The notes beneath the pieces were generated by a model. That model saw only the letters and a list, made by a program, of their open reading frames with translations. It did not search any database and was not told the origin of the DNA. From Sipunculus nudus (Eukaryota; Annelida; Sipuncula; Golfingiida; Sipunculidae), in the NCBI GenBank assembly GCA_026874595.1, contig CM049310.1:53635058-53699057 (forward strand): a stretch of 64,000 bases of DNA, read 5' to 3'. Below are positions 22,225 through 36,059 of the stretch, piece by piece. The translations under genes and the position numbers were made by a program. Each line of letters opens with the position of its first letter. The stretch's first letter is position 1.

Positions 22225-24097
22225 CGACATACAGTACCAGCCAACAGTTCGACTTGATCGGGTCGCATAAGTTTATCACACTGGGGGCGTACCCTTTAAT
22301 CCGACATGCGCCTTGCGATATCTGCTTTTTATTCTGAACACGTAATTGCAAACACCCCCTCTCAAAAAATGGCAATTAACTTCTGGAAATACGATCGACG
22401 CGAGCCAACATACGTTAACATACGTAGGCCGTTAAAATTATGTTGTTAATGAGCGACCATGCCGGATACAGAATATGGGTGTCCAGCTGGTGATAACGGA
22501 CAGGAAGGACGCATTCGTCTTATTTGGCATATTGTTCCCAGTCTGTTGACGTAATAATGACGCCGATCATCCTTACAAGGTCATCCTTTAGAAAATCCAT
22601 TGAGCGGGAAACGTGTCTGCATGAATTATTTTGGAAATAATAATAAAAATGCCATGAGAAAAAAATCATCTAAATTTTTGCTAAATTATTATTATATCAG
22701 TTCATGTTACTAAATGTCCACTTGCAACCGCAGAAAAGGACAATTTGATACTATATAAACATCGTTTATTACAAAGTGGCCTGTATTACAGCAAACCCGA
22801 AATTTTATACCTTGGGGGACCTGGATAACCATCAAGATGACCTTCACATTCAAATTTGCCATCGACCCAAATCTTCTATTTTTAGAAGGGCGCACTTTCA
22901 AGTGGTGTTTGGTTACATGATATGTTATTTTAGCTTGTTTTTTACAACACGCGATATCTTTCCTTAATATTTTATTTACATATCCTAGCGAAGTATACAT
23001 GGGTACAAATCTGCACTCGCATAAAGCCATGTCACAGTGGCTCTAACACGGTAATGAAAAGCCTGACTCGGCCGTACATAATGATAAATGTTCTTCGATA
23101 AAGCTTTTTTCGCCAGTTTCTTTTGAATGTTCCGACTTAGGTGCTTATTTTTACACATTTATCGACAGTACGACTTTTTTAATCCATTTCCCTTCAAATT
23201 ATTCCTTGCGAGCGCACATCACACATCAAAGACTGATTACATCACATAATTTCCCCAAAGATAAATGAGATAATCTCAGTTTAGATGATATGACAAATTC
23301 ATCTCCTGATCGTGGTAACGTGACCCCTACTGGATCCGGGTCACCAGATGCCCCTTCCTTGGCAGACAGGGTCTCCCGCTACACTTTTAAATAAAATCGT
23401 TAATTCAAACTTAAATTAATTGATAATCTTGGTGTCTTATGTTCTTTTTCATGCGAGTTATCCCTAACATTATTCTTGATTATTTCACAGAAAGATCAAG
23501 AAATGATTATGTAAGAGTTATACTCCCATGAAATTTCGAATTATTCATGCATAAGGTATATATTTAAAGAAGAGTACAAAGAAATCATCGTTTAAAGCAT
23601 TAACGCTAAATAACAATGTCCTACCTTCAGTGGGTGGTATTTTAAACCAGTTTATCTAAACAGACTGAGGTAATCGAGGGATCGTTATTCTCAATTCAGC
23701 CATAATTTCCGGCCGACCTTCCAAAACCGACTGGTCATTGTCTGTTTGGATGGCGAAGGTGATCAGCTGGGAATCCTCGCAAGATTATAATGGTTAAAGG
23801 GCTGGGTGGAGCCGGCCTTGAATTACACCTTACGCGGTATACGGGAAGGACCGGGTTGTGGAACGACGGGAGTTCAAGACGGGAACTAGCTCTTGCAGCT
23901 AGGGATGAATAAAGTGATCAGCAGAATCACAGGTGGAATTAGAGAGAGTATATTTTTTTAGACCCTTTTTCGCCCAAAACGATAATATTTTCTAATCAAT
24001 AGGTGTTTAAAGAAACAAATACTAACTAAGGACAAACGGGATCGTTTGTCAGAAATGCGGTTTTTTCTTCATTGTTATGGAGAAGTATAACCAAATA
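22225..24097. other. Non-coding DNA
   Basis: I see no gene or clear element here. The overlapping ORFs at 22710-23030 (-) and 22776-22967 (+) show no recognisable motif. Confidence 0.4.
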
Positions 24098-24101
24098 TTA
24101 A

Positions 24102-24565
24102 AGGGACCCAATCACCTATCTGACCTTTATAAACTAAAGGTTATCCCTTGGAGCTTTCATAAAAATAGGCCAGAAAACGTGGGTACCTCCGCACACAAGC
24201 TGCTTGTTTTGTTTATATCAACGTGTTTATAATATGTTAGGGTCCACCAATATTAAAAAAAAAAATTCAACGAGGGCTTCTGGCAGCAAGTCAGATAAGC
24301 CAGAGCTTTGCAAATCGCGTTTTGCAACGAATGACCTTACTAACTCGGCATATATGCAACCTACCACCTTAGGTTACATGCTTTTCCCGTTTGTCAACAT
24401 TGCTGTGTTAAAAAACATGTTGTTTATAAACAAATTCACACATCCTTAACGAAGGCCTTATATGAACTGTTCACAACCAAAATTACCCTAAGATCATTAA
24501 AATATATACAGAGGAAGCCAGAAATCACAATAATTTTTTTTCAAAAGGTAGGTGATTCGGCACCT
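24102..24565. mobile_element. 464-bp MITE with ~20-bp inverted ends and TTAA target duplication
   Basis: The left end AGGGACCCAATCACCTATCT and the reverse complement of the right end AGGTGCCGAATCACCTACCT match at 16 of 20 positions. TTAA stands immediately outside both ends (24098-24101 and 24566-24569). TTAA duplication is used by piggyBac and Kolobok transposons. No transposase is present, so it is non-autonomous. The 81-codon ORF inside it is probably chance. Confidence 0.75.
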
Positions 24566-24569
24566 TTAA

Positions 24570-26975
24570 CTGACGAGGCATTTGTTAATGAAATATGACA
24601 ATGAACATTAACTCCCCATTGATATTACATACTATGGTGTTTGCGTGTGGTATTTAAGGTTCATTAAAGGTTGATCTGTGGAACTATCTTCAGGTGATCA
24701 GTAATTCCGTCTACACTACTGTCCTGCTACTGTCATAACTGATTTTCACGTCCAACCTGTGACTTAAATCTTGTATTAACAAGTTAAATATGTATTTTGC
24801 TCAATCTATAGTTACATACTTTCTGGTGTCTAAATATGAGGATACATATGTAATGTTGACTTTAGGCAAGGATATCTGCCGACCAGCCCGTTATTTGTTC
24901 GTTATCAAACTGTGTTATGATCCTTTAAAGGACCTAAATTGTTATAGTGTCTTTACATACCGCACCTATCATGTTTTCTCACCAAAATGTCATGACGAGG
25001 TATGTCGTGGCGTAAATGTGTCGATAAGAGAGCATGGCCCTGGCCGTTGCTTATGAAGTTAATAAACAACCTGAGGAGAATAAAATAACTTGACAATGTC
25101 ATATTTTCCATCGACATTGATACAATATACGATAATTGTTCAGTGCGCCATGTCTATCTTTGTACGGTTTAAAGTTAAGTTATAAGAAAACAAAAAAAGT
25201 TTTAGAACAGACACAGAACGCACACACATGGAATGGTAAAATAAAAGACAGGCACAAAAAGAACCTGGAATGAAGAAAAGAACATTTAACACTTTTCGGC
25301 GTTTAGACCGAATTCTTTGTTACGGTTTGGTTCTGTTCGCAAGTTACAGAGGAGATTTTGAAAAAAAAAGATAAAAAGTTGAAATTAAGCAATCCATGTG
25401 AAGGGAGATTGATCACCAACCAACCAACAGTCGGCCAGATTACACACAATTTTTCATCAATTAGGTCAATTAACAGCAAGTTAAGATTTGTGATTTTCTT
25501 AGTCTCCAGTGATTCATCAACCCGTTTTTCTTCAGTCAGTGCTCAGATTAATGGAAGATATGGGACGTAAAAGTAATCTCACGATTTTATTTCTGTAGAG
25601 AACTACCTCCTTCTCATCGCACATCATGAAATATTGCTCAATTAAACATATTAAACCAAAAATTAATATTTGCAAAAAAAAGTTTGCAGAGGCTAAATGT
25701 AACATGTTCATAAATCATCAACATCGGTTAGAAACGTTATGTGTTCGTTTTGCTCTGCCTCATAATTGGTCTTGGTAATGAATAATGTACATTACGACAG
25801 CATGAAATTTGCCAAATTAAATCATTTAGTTACAGATAAAGTTGAAGGGATATACCGATCCCTCCCGACACACACATTTTGTCCTGTATGGCATTTCCGC
25901 ACCGATAACTCCTCAGTGCAACGAGGATATTTAATTCTTTTCAGACTCAAAAATGTCGCTCAATTGTGATTTTTTTAAAAAAAAGGTCACTACTGGGGGT
26001 ACTTTGGTGATCATTCAACGCTGCTTGAGATCTTCTTAAGCTGTTTTCTGATCTAATGCCTGGCCTGACTTGTCCTCAAGTGGTTAGTGAGTGCAACATG
26101 TCATCCGCAGGTATTCATTTGTCATGCCGTCTTGTGCAGCTGTAGAAGCAATGGGCTGATGAGACATGTTGTGAACTCTAATACTTTCTGTTACCGGTGC
26201 AGAAAGTACAAATATAAGAACCACCAACAGGTACAGAAGAAACAATAACCTAGCTCAAGGCAGGAACTTAATCCTGCCCAATAATATGTTCCAATAATGT
26301 GATAAAAACGGCTAATAAATCTTACCCAGCCAATATAGTAATGAAAACCAGAAGATCCGATGAGAGGAATATAATGTAATAACAAATATTTTAAAACTGG
26401 AGAATGAATCCCAAACAAACCAATGCATGTGTTTTAGAATTTGTTGAGGTCGAGTGCTTGATACTAAAAGTGGGACATGTTGTTTTAAGTCTGATGTTTC
26501 GATGTATATTGATAAAAAAATAACAGATCTTATTCCGCCTTCAGTGATTTCACCTGGTCCGTCTATCAGCACGTTTGTTTAGTTTTCGTTTCCGGACTTA
26601 AAGCGGTATCTTCGATAGGATTGCTTTCGGACTGACTATCTGTCTGTTTTTCCCTCTGACAGTCTATCTGTTCGTAGTAACAATAATTGTGTTGGAAAAA
26701 TTAATTTGCCATTAAAGTTCCTCATAATCATATCAACTTGAATTATTAGATTATTTGGCTCTTTTATATCCTTGAGATTTCATAACAATACTGGTAGTAT
26801 AGCTAATACCACAGTGGCCATTTAGTATTTACAATATTTTTTTATTACAATACGTGCCGTCATTTGAAATTGGTCATTACTGCAATCGTTTTACAAGACA
26901 TGTCTGTATAATAAGTTTGAACATCCCTGGCATAATGGTTACAATTTTTGTCCTGCTAAGCGTAAAGTGTAAGTC
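24570..26975. other. Non-coding DNA
   Basis: No gene recognised. Short ORFs at 24790-25056, 25766-25969 and 26191-26572 have no domain signature or exon-like boundaries. Confidence 0.4.
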
Positions 26976-26980
26976 ACATT

Positions 26981-27341
26981 AATGGCCGAGCCCCGGTGGA
27001 TTTTTTTAATGCCATTGGAAGCACGTCCGAGCCCCCTCCAAACATCGTTCGGAACTCGTCCGACGCTCTTTAACTCGACCGCGGCTCCTCAGTGGTCCGC
27101 CCGACCAGTCTGGACCTGTCAGCGGTGTCCTGGCGGAGTTCACGCGACTAGAAACTTCGGATGATCCCAAAGATCCCCAGCGGTGCTCGCCGGGAGCCCC
27201 GACGATGTCTTCCGGAGCTGCTACCGAGCAAAGCATTCGCCGTATATCCAGCGAGTCCTCATCGCTCTTTAACTCCGCAGTATAGGGCGACGAGCTCCCC
27301 AATGAGCTGTAAAAATTCTGACGAAGCTCGGCCAAAAGTCA
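26981..27341 (-). other. GC-rich island with a 109-codon open frame and 9-bp inverted ends
   Basis: GC content is clearly above the AT-rich surroundings. The ends are TGGCCGAGC (26981-26989) and GCTCGGCCA (27326-27334), a perfect 9-bp inverted pair. The minus strand is open from 27335 to 27006; the first codon is TTG, so a start is not evident and it may be an exon. The frame is acidic and Ser/Arg-rich, with SSSPYTAELKSDEDSLDIRR and GRVKERRTSSERC. Plus-strand CGCTCTTTAACTC occurs twice about 200 bp apart (27065, 27265), indicating an internal duplication. It could be the inside of a GC-rich transposon or a short exon; I do not recognise it. Confidence 0.4.
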
Positions 27342-27344
27342 ATG

Positions 27345-29745
27345 AAAATAATTTGCAAAGTTTCGAGATTAAGTGTTCTATAATGTTTGTATAGCTTTGT
27401 ACGCGCTTTGGCTGGCTGGTGATGAATAACGTGCGAGTGTGATGCATGTGACGTCACTGGGGGAAAGGGGGGGAGGGGGGGGTTGCGAGGTCACCCGGAG
27501 AGCAGCCACGCCATCACCCAGCAAAGCTATAACAATATCTTTTTTTAAGTACCGTGTGACAGTGCTACCCAAGGAGCGGGGTAGGTGGGTGTGGAAATAG
27601 GCCGAGAGGTTTAGATAGTCCCCTGAAGGTTTTAGCAACCAGCAAATGGCAGCTTGTCGGGTCTGCGACAGTGGGGGTGTCGCAAGGATTTACGAAAGTG
27701 AGTTGCCGGGGCTGGGAATAGAGCACATCCGCTGGCAAAGGAGTGCATATATGTATATTATAGATCCAGCCTACTTCAATATCTTTGTATTATTTTAAGT
27801 CTAAAAACCAGATATTTCTTAGCAGATATTACTGTCTGGGAAGTTTTGGCTCAGTATACTACATGAAAAGTCGGGCGGGGGGGGGGGGGGGGGGTCATGG
27901 CCCCCTACGGGACCATCCCAGATATGCCCCTGGGCAGGCCTTTATGACGTCACTGTGCCCGCACCTAACTTCTATGATGTTGACGTGACCATGACGCCGA
28001 GATACCATCAGTTACTCACCATATAGCTCACGAACATTTAAGATACCATCCCAGTAAGTCTTCTCAAGTGATTTTAATTCAATTTTATGAGAGTTTGGAT
28101 CACAGAGCAAGGAAGTAGTGGTCAACATATCAATTGCATCGTTCCTTCACAAAATTTAATTATTTGTGTTCTTCCATCCATGGCCCACCCTTTCAGTCAA
28201 TTAAATCGGAAACCAACAAGAACTGAGGAAGATACGGCTCGGAGATACATACACACACGTTGGCGGTGGTAATTACCTTTGCAATTTGAAGCTATTAATT
28301 ACAGTCGTACCTGAGATACCTTTAATGACTTAGATGACGAATTCATGCACACCTAGAATATTTTCTAAATCTTTCTTAACAATGCATGAATTTAAAATAA
28401 ACTGTCTAGCTAATCGTATTACTGTATTTGGGTCCAAAAAAAACATAATCAACATTAGGACTTTATTGACAGCTTTTATAAAAATAATATACTCCATAGT
28501 ATAACCTAGGAAATGTGAATAAACTTCGCGATGTTCTTTAAAACCTTGAATGAAAACCGTGAAATACGGATTTCACAATATATTCATGTATATTTTGTCA
28601 TTTCTTCAGAAATTTACATTTCTCAGTGCTACGGAATGGCATTAATTTTTAAGGGTCGAGTATTGCGAACGTAGTATCAACATCCTTGGACTACAAGTCT
28701 TCCTGGAAGTCTCTTTCCAAGCCCCAAATAGAGAGTTTGATTCAGCGGGACTTCTTGCCTTCCATACCATGGATTTTGAATACCGCAAGCATGTTTTAGC
28801 GTCATATCGACCAGATCACTGGCGCCAAAGTGTCATTACATCTGAGTCTGAGGATCGCATATTAAGGCCTTATGAAGATGAAAACATTTTCGTCATTTCA
28901 TGGCTTATGGTACACTGTCAATCAACATAAACAATGTTGAAATTTATGACCGCATGAACACAAGCATGGCTCACATGGGTTTCAGGACGCAGGCAGCTTT
29001 CAGTTTGGGTTGTGAGCTCACATGTATATTATTGTGTTTTAATTCATTATTCTTGGAATAATATTAAGATTATGGGCCGTTTACCATAATATGAATGCAA
29101 CCTGATGCAAGACCACTGCGATACATTCCTCGACGTCACCTGTGTCACGACTCGAGCAGGCTTACCAGCCCAATTGTCCGATTGCCTACCGAGTCGGGTT
29201 GTCACGGCTAGCATGTGATGGGGCCAATGTTAAAGCGGCCAATCAAACCCAACGTTACATAAGTGAACAGAACAAAGAAATCACATTTTTGCTTACGCCT
29301 TATCAACAATAACACATGTACCTCGCCAGGTTACAAGCCTTTAATTGGATTGGTCGGGCCGTACGCGAGTCACCTGTCTTGACTATTGTTCATGAAATAG
29401 CGTGCTTGCTGAAGAAAGGTTTCTGCCAAACCGAGCTTAAAACCTTTATCCCATGAAGATGAGACTAATGATTGGTTGAACACCATCCACCTTGTGGTCT
29501 CATCCTCCCTGCCGCCATACTAAAGAGATAAACTATGGCACTTCCGCTAAAATTAGACTCCGGCGACTGGCCGGATGGCAGGACTCCGTAAGCACTTATT
29601 AATCGATTTGTTTTGACACGCAAGGTTAACGAGGTTGAAGCATACGCCTGTGTTGTAAATATGGCTCCCCTTCATCATACAATGTAATTTCACTCTTAAT
29701 TTGTTCTCGGTCTGAGGATTACATAGAAATTGGCTAACAGGCAGT
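27345..29745. other. Non-coding DNA with long G tracts
   Basis: G tracts at about 27463-27482 and 27876-27894, the latter followed by 'CCAGATATGCCCCTGGGC', look like CAGGGGC-type repeat ends. No gene recognised. Confidence 0.4.
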
Positions 29746-29747
29746 GG

Positions 29748-30095
29748 AGCGTGGTGGCGTAATGGTTAAGGATGCTGGAGTTGTGACTGCAAGTTTGTGG
29801 TTAGCGTCCCGTTCTGACCGCGTCTGCGCTAAGACTCCCGGGCAAAGTCTTTACCACAAGGGTGCCCTCTCTCGACCCAGAAGTGAATGGGTAATGGTCA
29901 TGGGAGGAAGGCAAATGTAGAACGAGTAACCTTCTGGCGTCTGTTATGTCAGCTTGGGTTGTATGCTCCCCAGGGAGGCGAGAAAAGCTTAAAGAATAGA
30001 CAGGCCCAAAAGACCAGGAAGGCAAAGTGCAAAGTCGGATGAGACTGACATCGTCGGTGATTTCAAACTATTAACCTTACCTTTACATTAACCAA
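29748..30095 (+). mobile_element. tRNA-derived SINE, older copy
   Basis: An A-box-like start (TGGCGTAATGGTTAAGGATG, about 29754-29773) is followed by a degenerate B box (TTGTGGTTAGCGTCCCG) and a ~280-bp body. It ends in the CT/A-rich tail 'CTATTAACCTTACCTTTACA'. It differs from the SINE at 14998-15435 in head and body, so it is a second family. No clear target duplication remains. Confidence 0.55.
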
Positions 30096-30699
30096 ATCAG
30101 AAGCAGACTGGTTCCCGTGTCATTGTTGGCTTAAAGATTGTCTTTTTATCCGATTCCGGGTATCAAAACCTGGTATCAATGATTTTGCCCCCAAAGATGC
30201 ACTTATTTTGTTAAGTGAAAACAGGAATCCTTCGATGTATTTTATCCTTCACAGTTGTGTATACTTGTCTCATTCTCTTGGCAGTCCGACGTTATATGCG
30301 AGACATCGCTACATCGTATATAGAAATGGCAAATTATACAAAAAAAAAACAGTAAAATACACAAAATACAGCAGATTACACTTTGTAAGATTGACTGTAG
30401 AGGGTGCGGTAGTCAGTGGCGTCAATCATTTTTAGGGGGCGGGGGACGATGACAAGCAGGCTATATTAAAAATAAATAAATAAAAAGGTTTTAAAAAATA
30501 AGATATCATGTTTCAAGTATATGTTAATTCTAAACCAAGTTTAGATATATAATATTTGATAGAAAACTCAGAAATGGAACTAAAATCTATTATTCTATTT
30601 ATAAATATATTCCTTTTACAATATATATATTATTCTCTCATTATCGGGAGGGATGGTTGTGTTGAACATCCAACTTTGCAAAAAGTGGGAGGGGTGATA

Positions 30700-31707
30700 T
30701 ATATGAATGAATAGGGCAAGAGGATTTTATCCAGAATTCCCTAGATGTTTTATGTCCAACTGCTACGATTTGCGTCCATCTAACTTATAGGGTGCAAAAT
30801 TCTCACAGAATGGGATCACAATGACCATATATCGGTTGACCAAGGAGACATAACAATCACGTTTCTTGATCCATCATTTAAGATTATGACCAGGTCTGAC
30901 TTTCTTGGTGCAAAAAATAGGTTTTCCGCTCGTAGCTCACAGAATACAGGGCATCCTGCTTGTCGGGTGTTGAAGGAGATTTACCCAGGACCTCCTTGAA
31001 TTCGAAGTTAGGAGGTTCTAGGTTCAGGCGTTATGATTTGTCTGACTTTCCCAGTACCAAAAAAAAGTTTTATTTTCCTTTATGCTCACATAATATGTGT
31101 CACAGTGACCTAATTTCAGATTTCGAAAGAGACTTGCCAAGGACCTTCCTAGATTTTACAATGAAAGGTTTTAGGTCCAACAGTTAATAGTTTCGTGCTC
31201 TTGACGGTCTGGTTGCTCGTAATCATGTTTTCGGTCCGTAGCTTTCAGAATATAGATCACAAAGACCGTATTTCAGGGTTTCAAGGAGACTTGTCATGGA
31301 CCTCACCTGTCTGGATGTTATGGAAGAAGTTTCTAGGGCTAATGGAAGCAACGTAATAATTTAATAAATTCTCCGTCTGACGGTCCGGGTGCACGCATTC
31401 ATGAATAAAAGTCACAATAACCTAACATCAGGTTTCCAAGGAGATTTGTCTAGAACCTCCCTGGATGTTCGTTAGAAGATTCAAGGTCTAGCAGATACGA
31501 TTTCTGCCGTTCAGAGTCGCAGGATATGCCATCATTTCCCTATCTGCCAGAATTTATATTAAAAGATTCTAGGCCAAACGGACACAATTTTTGTTCCGTT
31601 TGACTGTCTGGATGCTCAAAATCATGCTTCGGCCCGGTCGCAGAATATAGCTCATAATAACCCGATTTCTGGTTTCCAAGGAGACTTGCCTAGGACCTCA
31701 ATGGATG
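30700..31707 (+). repeat. Second array of the ~155-bp family A repeat, interrupted at 31707
   Basis: Units carry the same landmarks as the 1470-2550 array: GTCACAGTGACCTAATTTCA near 31097, CCAAGGAGATTTGTCTAGAA near 31437, CCTCCCTGGATGTTCGTTAG near 31457. The last unit stops at AGGACCTCAATGGATG, and the expected continuation TACAGTT appears only at 38324, after the 6.6-kb insertion. Confidence 0.75.
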
Positions 31708-31719
31708 CACTCTAAAAAC

Positions 31720-32230
31720 TGAGGACATGTTTCACGTTTCTATTTAAAACACCATTCTGTCCCATTTTTCGAAACATGTTTCCAGCATGTTTCATGACTC
31801 ACTGATGTTTCAACTGCGAAAACATGTTTTTAATCCTCTTGAAACATGTTTATATATAAAACATGATTCACACACAGAGAAAATTTCATGGACAGTAAGA
31901 TAAAACATGTCTCTGTGTTACATGTTTTTATATGAAATATGTCACATATAAGACATGTTTTAAGACATGTTTCACTTTCATAAAACATGTAACTATTCAA
32001 AACGTCTGTTCAGCCTAAAACGTGTATTTGTCCCATTTTTCGAAACATGTGTTTTCCAAAGAAACATGTTTTAAACTTAGAGTAAAACATGTCACTGTGT
32101 CTCATGTTTTTATATGAAATATGTTTCAAAAGAAAGTTTCGTTTTCCTACAAAAAATTACATTTGCCCATCGAAGGCACATTTGCATTTTAATCATGTCT
32201 CAAAAATGTCTACAAAATAAAACATGTTTT
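31720..32230. repeat. Left subterminal cluster of AAACATGTTT palindromes
   Basis: At least ten occurrences of ACATGTTT or its complement AAACATGT fall in ~500 bp, several as the full 12-bp palindrome GAAACATGTTTC. In CACTA elements such clusters bind transposase accessory protein; that role here is inferred. Confidence 0.8.
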
Positions 32231-32239
32231 GAAAAATAT

Positions 32240-35200
32240 TTAAAGTCGCAAAAAATGTTCTTTGTTGTTTGTCTTTGTCGTTTTATGTCCACTGCAACCA
32301 TCATGAAAACCTGACGAGGTGCTTCTGATGAAACAACTCATAAATTTACTGGAAAGATAACATTTATTCCTTAGACAATGCTTTCTAATTTGGAGGATGC
32401 ACTGAACAGGAAACGTTTCCAGTATGGGTTATCAGTTATAGGTTATTATATAAAGCTACCAGGAACCTTCATTAACTGATTGTCTCCTTAATTTTCCCAG
32501 ATCAAATAATTTACAGCCAGGTGTTGAGGACGAAATCTTATCTATCATAATAATAGAAACATATATCAAAACAGAATTTCTTATTGTGGGTATAAAAACA
32601 TATTCAAGTGATTTAAAATACCATGTATAAGTCTAAGACTCATAACTCGTCCCATATCATTATTAAAGGCAGGAACTCTTATCTCAAAAGATGAAAAAAG
32701 AATATTTTATATATCAGTATATTTAAAATGGGCAATGCTGATAGGCTGATAGTCTGATGGCAGTTCATGGCTTCTACAAAATTTTCGTTAGTTTAAAAAT
32801 GCTTGGCATTAAATGTGGAATACATAATGCAGACCTATATCACAAATGGCCATGTATATTATATTTGAAAAACACAGTTTTCTGCAAGTGTTCTTTTACA
32901 ATAGATGCAGTCATGTACATTAACAGCAATAAGATAAGGTTCATTTAGTATCTACTTAAATATCTGTTGTCTGCATGTATTCATTTATCATATCAAATAA
33001 TACATATAATACAATTTTGTCTTCCCCATAGCTGTATACACAACTATTATTAACTATGAATTACAATAATAATTAAACCTAGCAAACCTAATCTGATCTG
33101 CTGCACAATGAATAACAAGGAACTTGTGGGTCATGGCGCTCAGCTGGAATTGGTAACGAGAAAATTTGTATAAAATTCTAGTAAATGGAAATGAGGCAAT
33201 ATTTTATTTTTTATTAATATTTTAAAAATGTTGAGCATATAAATATACACATAATATGCTCTACCGAGTTGTATTACTTACACATTTGGCGTGTTTGGTG
33301 TGGACTTTACAATTTTATGGACAACCTGAAAGATGCTGGAACCTCTCATGATTACGCATTTGAATAATTAAAGATTTCATATTCTGACTGTAACATGCAT
33401 GTGATATATACCCACTTGGACTGTGTAAAACCCTTTTAAATATACAATAAGGAAAAAGTGGAGGTGAGCTACAGTATAATAATACACATTTAATTTAATA
33501 ATTGCAATAAGGAAAAAAAATTGGTGATGAAAGAATCCATTTGATTCAGAAAAATCTTAATTATTATTTCTAAAAACTGGTTTAACATACTGCCAGTTTA
33601 ACTAAAAATGAAATTATATGAACGTTTACTCAATATACCTGACTACAAGCACCAGTGTTATGCTCAATAATGCCCAGCCAGCATAAGAGATTTGAATGAA
33701 ATGCTCTAATGTATACACCAATTTGCAAGTTTTATTTCAATATTTAATTTCAGAAATTTAATTTAATTAAAAAAATCTACTAAGTTGACAATTCAAGAGA
33801 AAACAGATTCAAAACATTTAAATAATGGATAAAAGTAGCTGCTCTCATAGCTTTAATATATAATAAATAAGTTTAAACCTATTACAATTTACAACAGAAA
33901 ATTTAAAATACAGCTTGCATTTAATTCTAAACACTTTAAAGCCAGAGAGTCTTAGTCAGCGAGCTAAAACTCTAAAAGTTGAATAATTATTTGATAAAAA
34001 CCTCTTAAAAAGTTGCTCTTGAATTTTCTAATAGCTATAAGAACATTTAAGTGTATCAAATTTTTCTTAACATTAAATATCTTTCTTCTTCCAAAAGAAA
34101 ACTTGAAACATGCATTATATTTTACGAGTGTTAATTTATTTATATGAAGTATATTCCTTTTAGATATTTTTTTATGTTAGACAGTTTTCTACAATCTAAC
34201 CAAACACATCCTGAAGCAGAAAACAACTTAGGTTTACTAGCATGAAAAAAACTGTAAATTAAACGTCCCAATACTATAAATTTTTGCATGCACTGTGTGT
34301 AACAACTGCAAGTATCGCAATTATATAAAACTGACTGTATAATATTTATATGTTTTAGAAGGTAGCAACACTGATCTCAGATCATGAATGAGCATTTACA
34401 TAATTCAGACATGCCAAAATATTTACTTTCAGTGTTTCTGGTTTCAGTCTGACTACAGCCAATTTTTTACAGCCAGAAAGGGTAAAAGAAAATACAGAAA
34501 AGGCTGGCATCAACAAAGTCTCCCATGACTGAAGATTTCTCAGCAAGTCAGCATAGCTGAGAGGCACATCAGCTGCTATTCTGATAAGTGTATCAAAAGA
34601 ATCTATCAGAGCAATACTGAAAGCACCCTGATTAAACATCTAATATTTTCATAATACCGAATCCTTGGTTTGTATCACTTTAATATAAATTTGAAATAAG
34701 AATCCTAAAACAAGGCCTCCATCTGTAAATACTTGAAGCTTTACAAGGTTACATTTATGCAATCAATCATGACAATTAAATACTACAAATTACACATTTG
34801 CCAAATATAGCCTGTACCATCACATTTGGAACTTAAACATAAATACAAGTTTGGTGCAAATGAAGCCTCATACAAATAATGAAATATATGATAAATCAGC
34901 CAGATTGTACAAGAATAAGTAACTGCTGTATGTTCACAGTGATTCATCACACATTTCTAAGAGTTGGAAAAATCCAATTACCATAAAAAAGAGTGAAACA
35001 TTTTATATATGTGAATAGTAAAATTCATAAAAGATTTCTTAGAAAATATGTAGAATACTAAGGATGTAACAAAAGAATCAAATACTAAATTATTTTAATG
35101 CAGCCACAAACTGTGGAAGAAGTTGACTTGTCATTATTGGGCACTTTATTCTCAAGACACTCTACCTGAAGTGGGTTAAGAAGTTGCATGTATTGTGCTG

Positions 35201-36050
35201 GGTTAGTTATATTAAGAATAGAGTGCAGAGTAGGTACGAGGTTTTCCATACTGAACCAATTGTCATAAACATATCTTCAAGGAGTTACTCAAAATAGCAC
35301 CTGACCTCACTTCTCCATTGTCTATGATAAAACAGGTGTTGGTTCTGTACCCTTTTGTGTGCAAAATGAATCTTCTTTGACATCTTTCTGAAAAAGGTGT
35401 AGCAATTTATCAGTAGCTAAATTGTGTTATTTCCATAGTCAGTTTGGAGAAAAAGATGAAATAGTATTAACTGTCAGCAACACAGCTGACAGTTCTTAAA
35501 CATGCATTCAGCTGCATGGAATGCACTGACATCAGCTAGATACTGACACAAGTCCAAAAAGAATTATAATTATAACAGTTATTTATATGGAGGTTTCTTT
35601 TTATAAAATGAAAATGTCCACTTCTTACATTTTATTCAAATACTGTTTACACCTGGTAACATAATGATGATATATAAGAATAAGGCCTCTAAAAGTTTTA
35701 CCTCTTTAATGGAATAATATGAATGCTTACAACAATTGAATCAAAGACCCCTAAGGAATTTAAAGCTGCTGGTTAGCAAAATATGTTGCAAGCATCTGTC
35801 ATTTAATAATTCAGTGGCATTGACAATAACAAAATAAAACATCACATGTACTTTATATTTAATCAAGGATTAAAAATATATTACCTGCAAATATGTTCAA
35901 CTAGAAAACTTCAACTATTACCAAAAATTATACAAGAGGGGAAAATTTGCATAATTGTGTAATAATAAAACATTTGGATAAAGTGAAGCAAGAATTACTA
36001 AATCAAATATTCACTCTCTCCCCAAATTCACTCCAGGGTAAACTGGAACC
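32240..36050. other. AT-rich interior of the CACTA-like element
   Basis: Very AT-rich and almost without plus-strand ORFs. The minus strand has two exon-like stretches. 34382-34639 (85 codons, with SIALIDSFDTLIRIAADVPL) is preceded by an AG acceptor. About 35263-35400 is an open frame containing TKGYRTNTCFIIDNGEVRSG. The second recalls C-terminal parts of animal EnSpm transposases, but I could not confirm this. They may be exons of a decayed or spliced minus-strand gene. Confidence 0.3.
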
Positions 36051-36059
36051 ACTATACCA

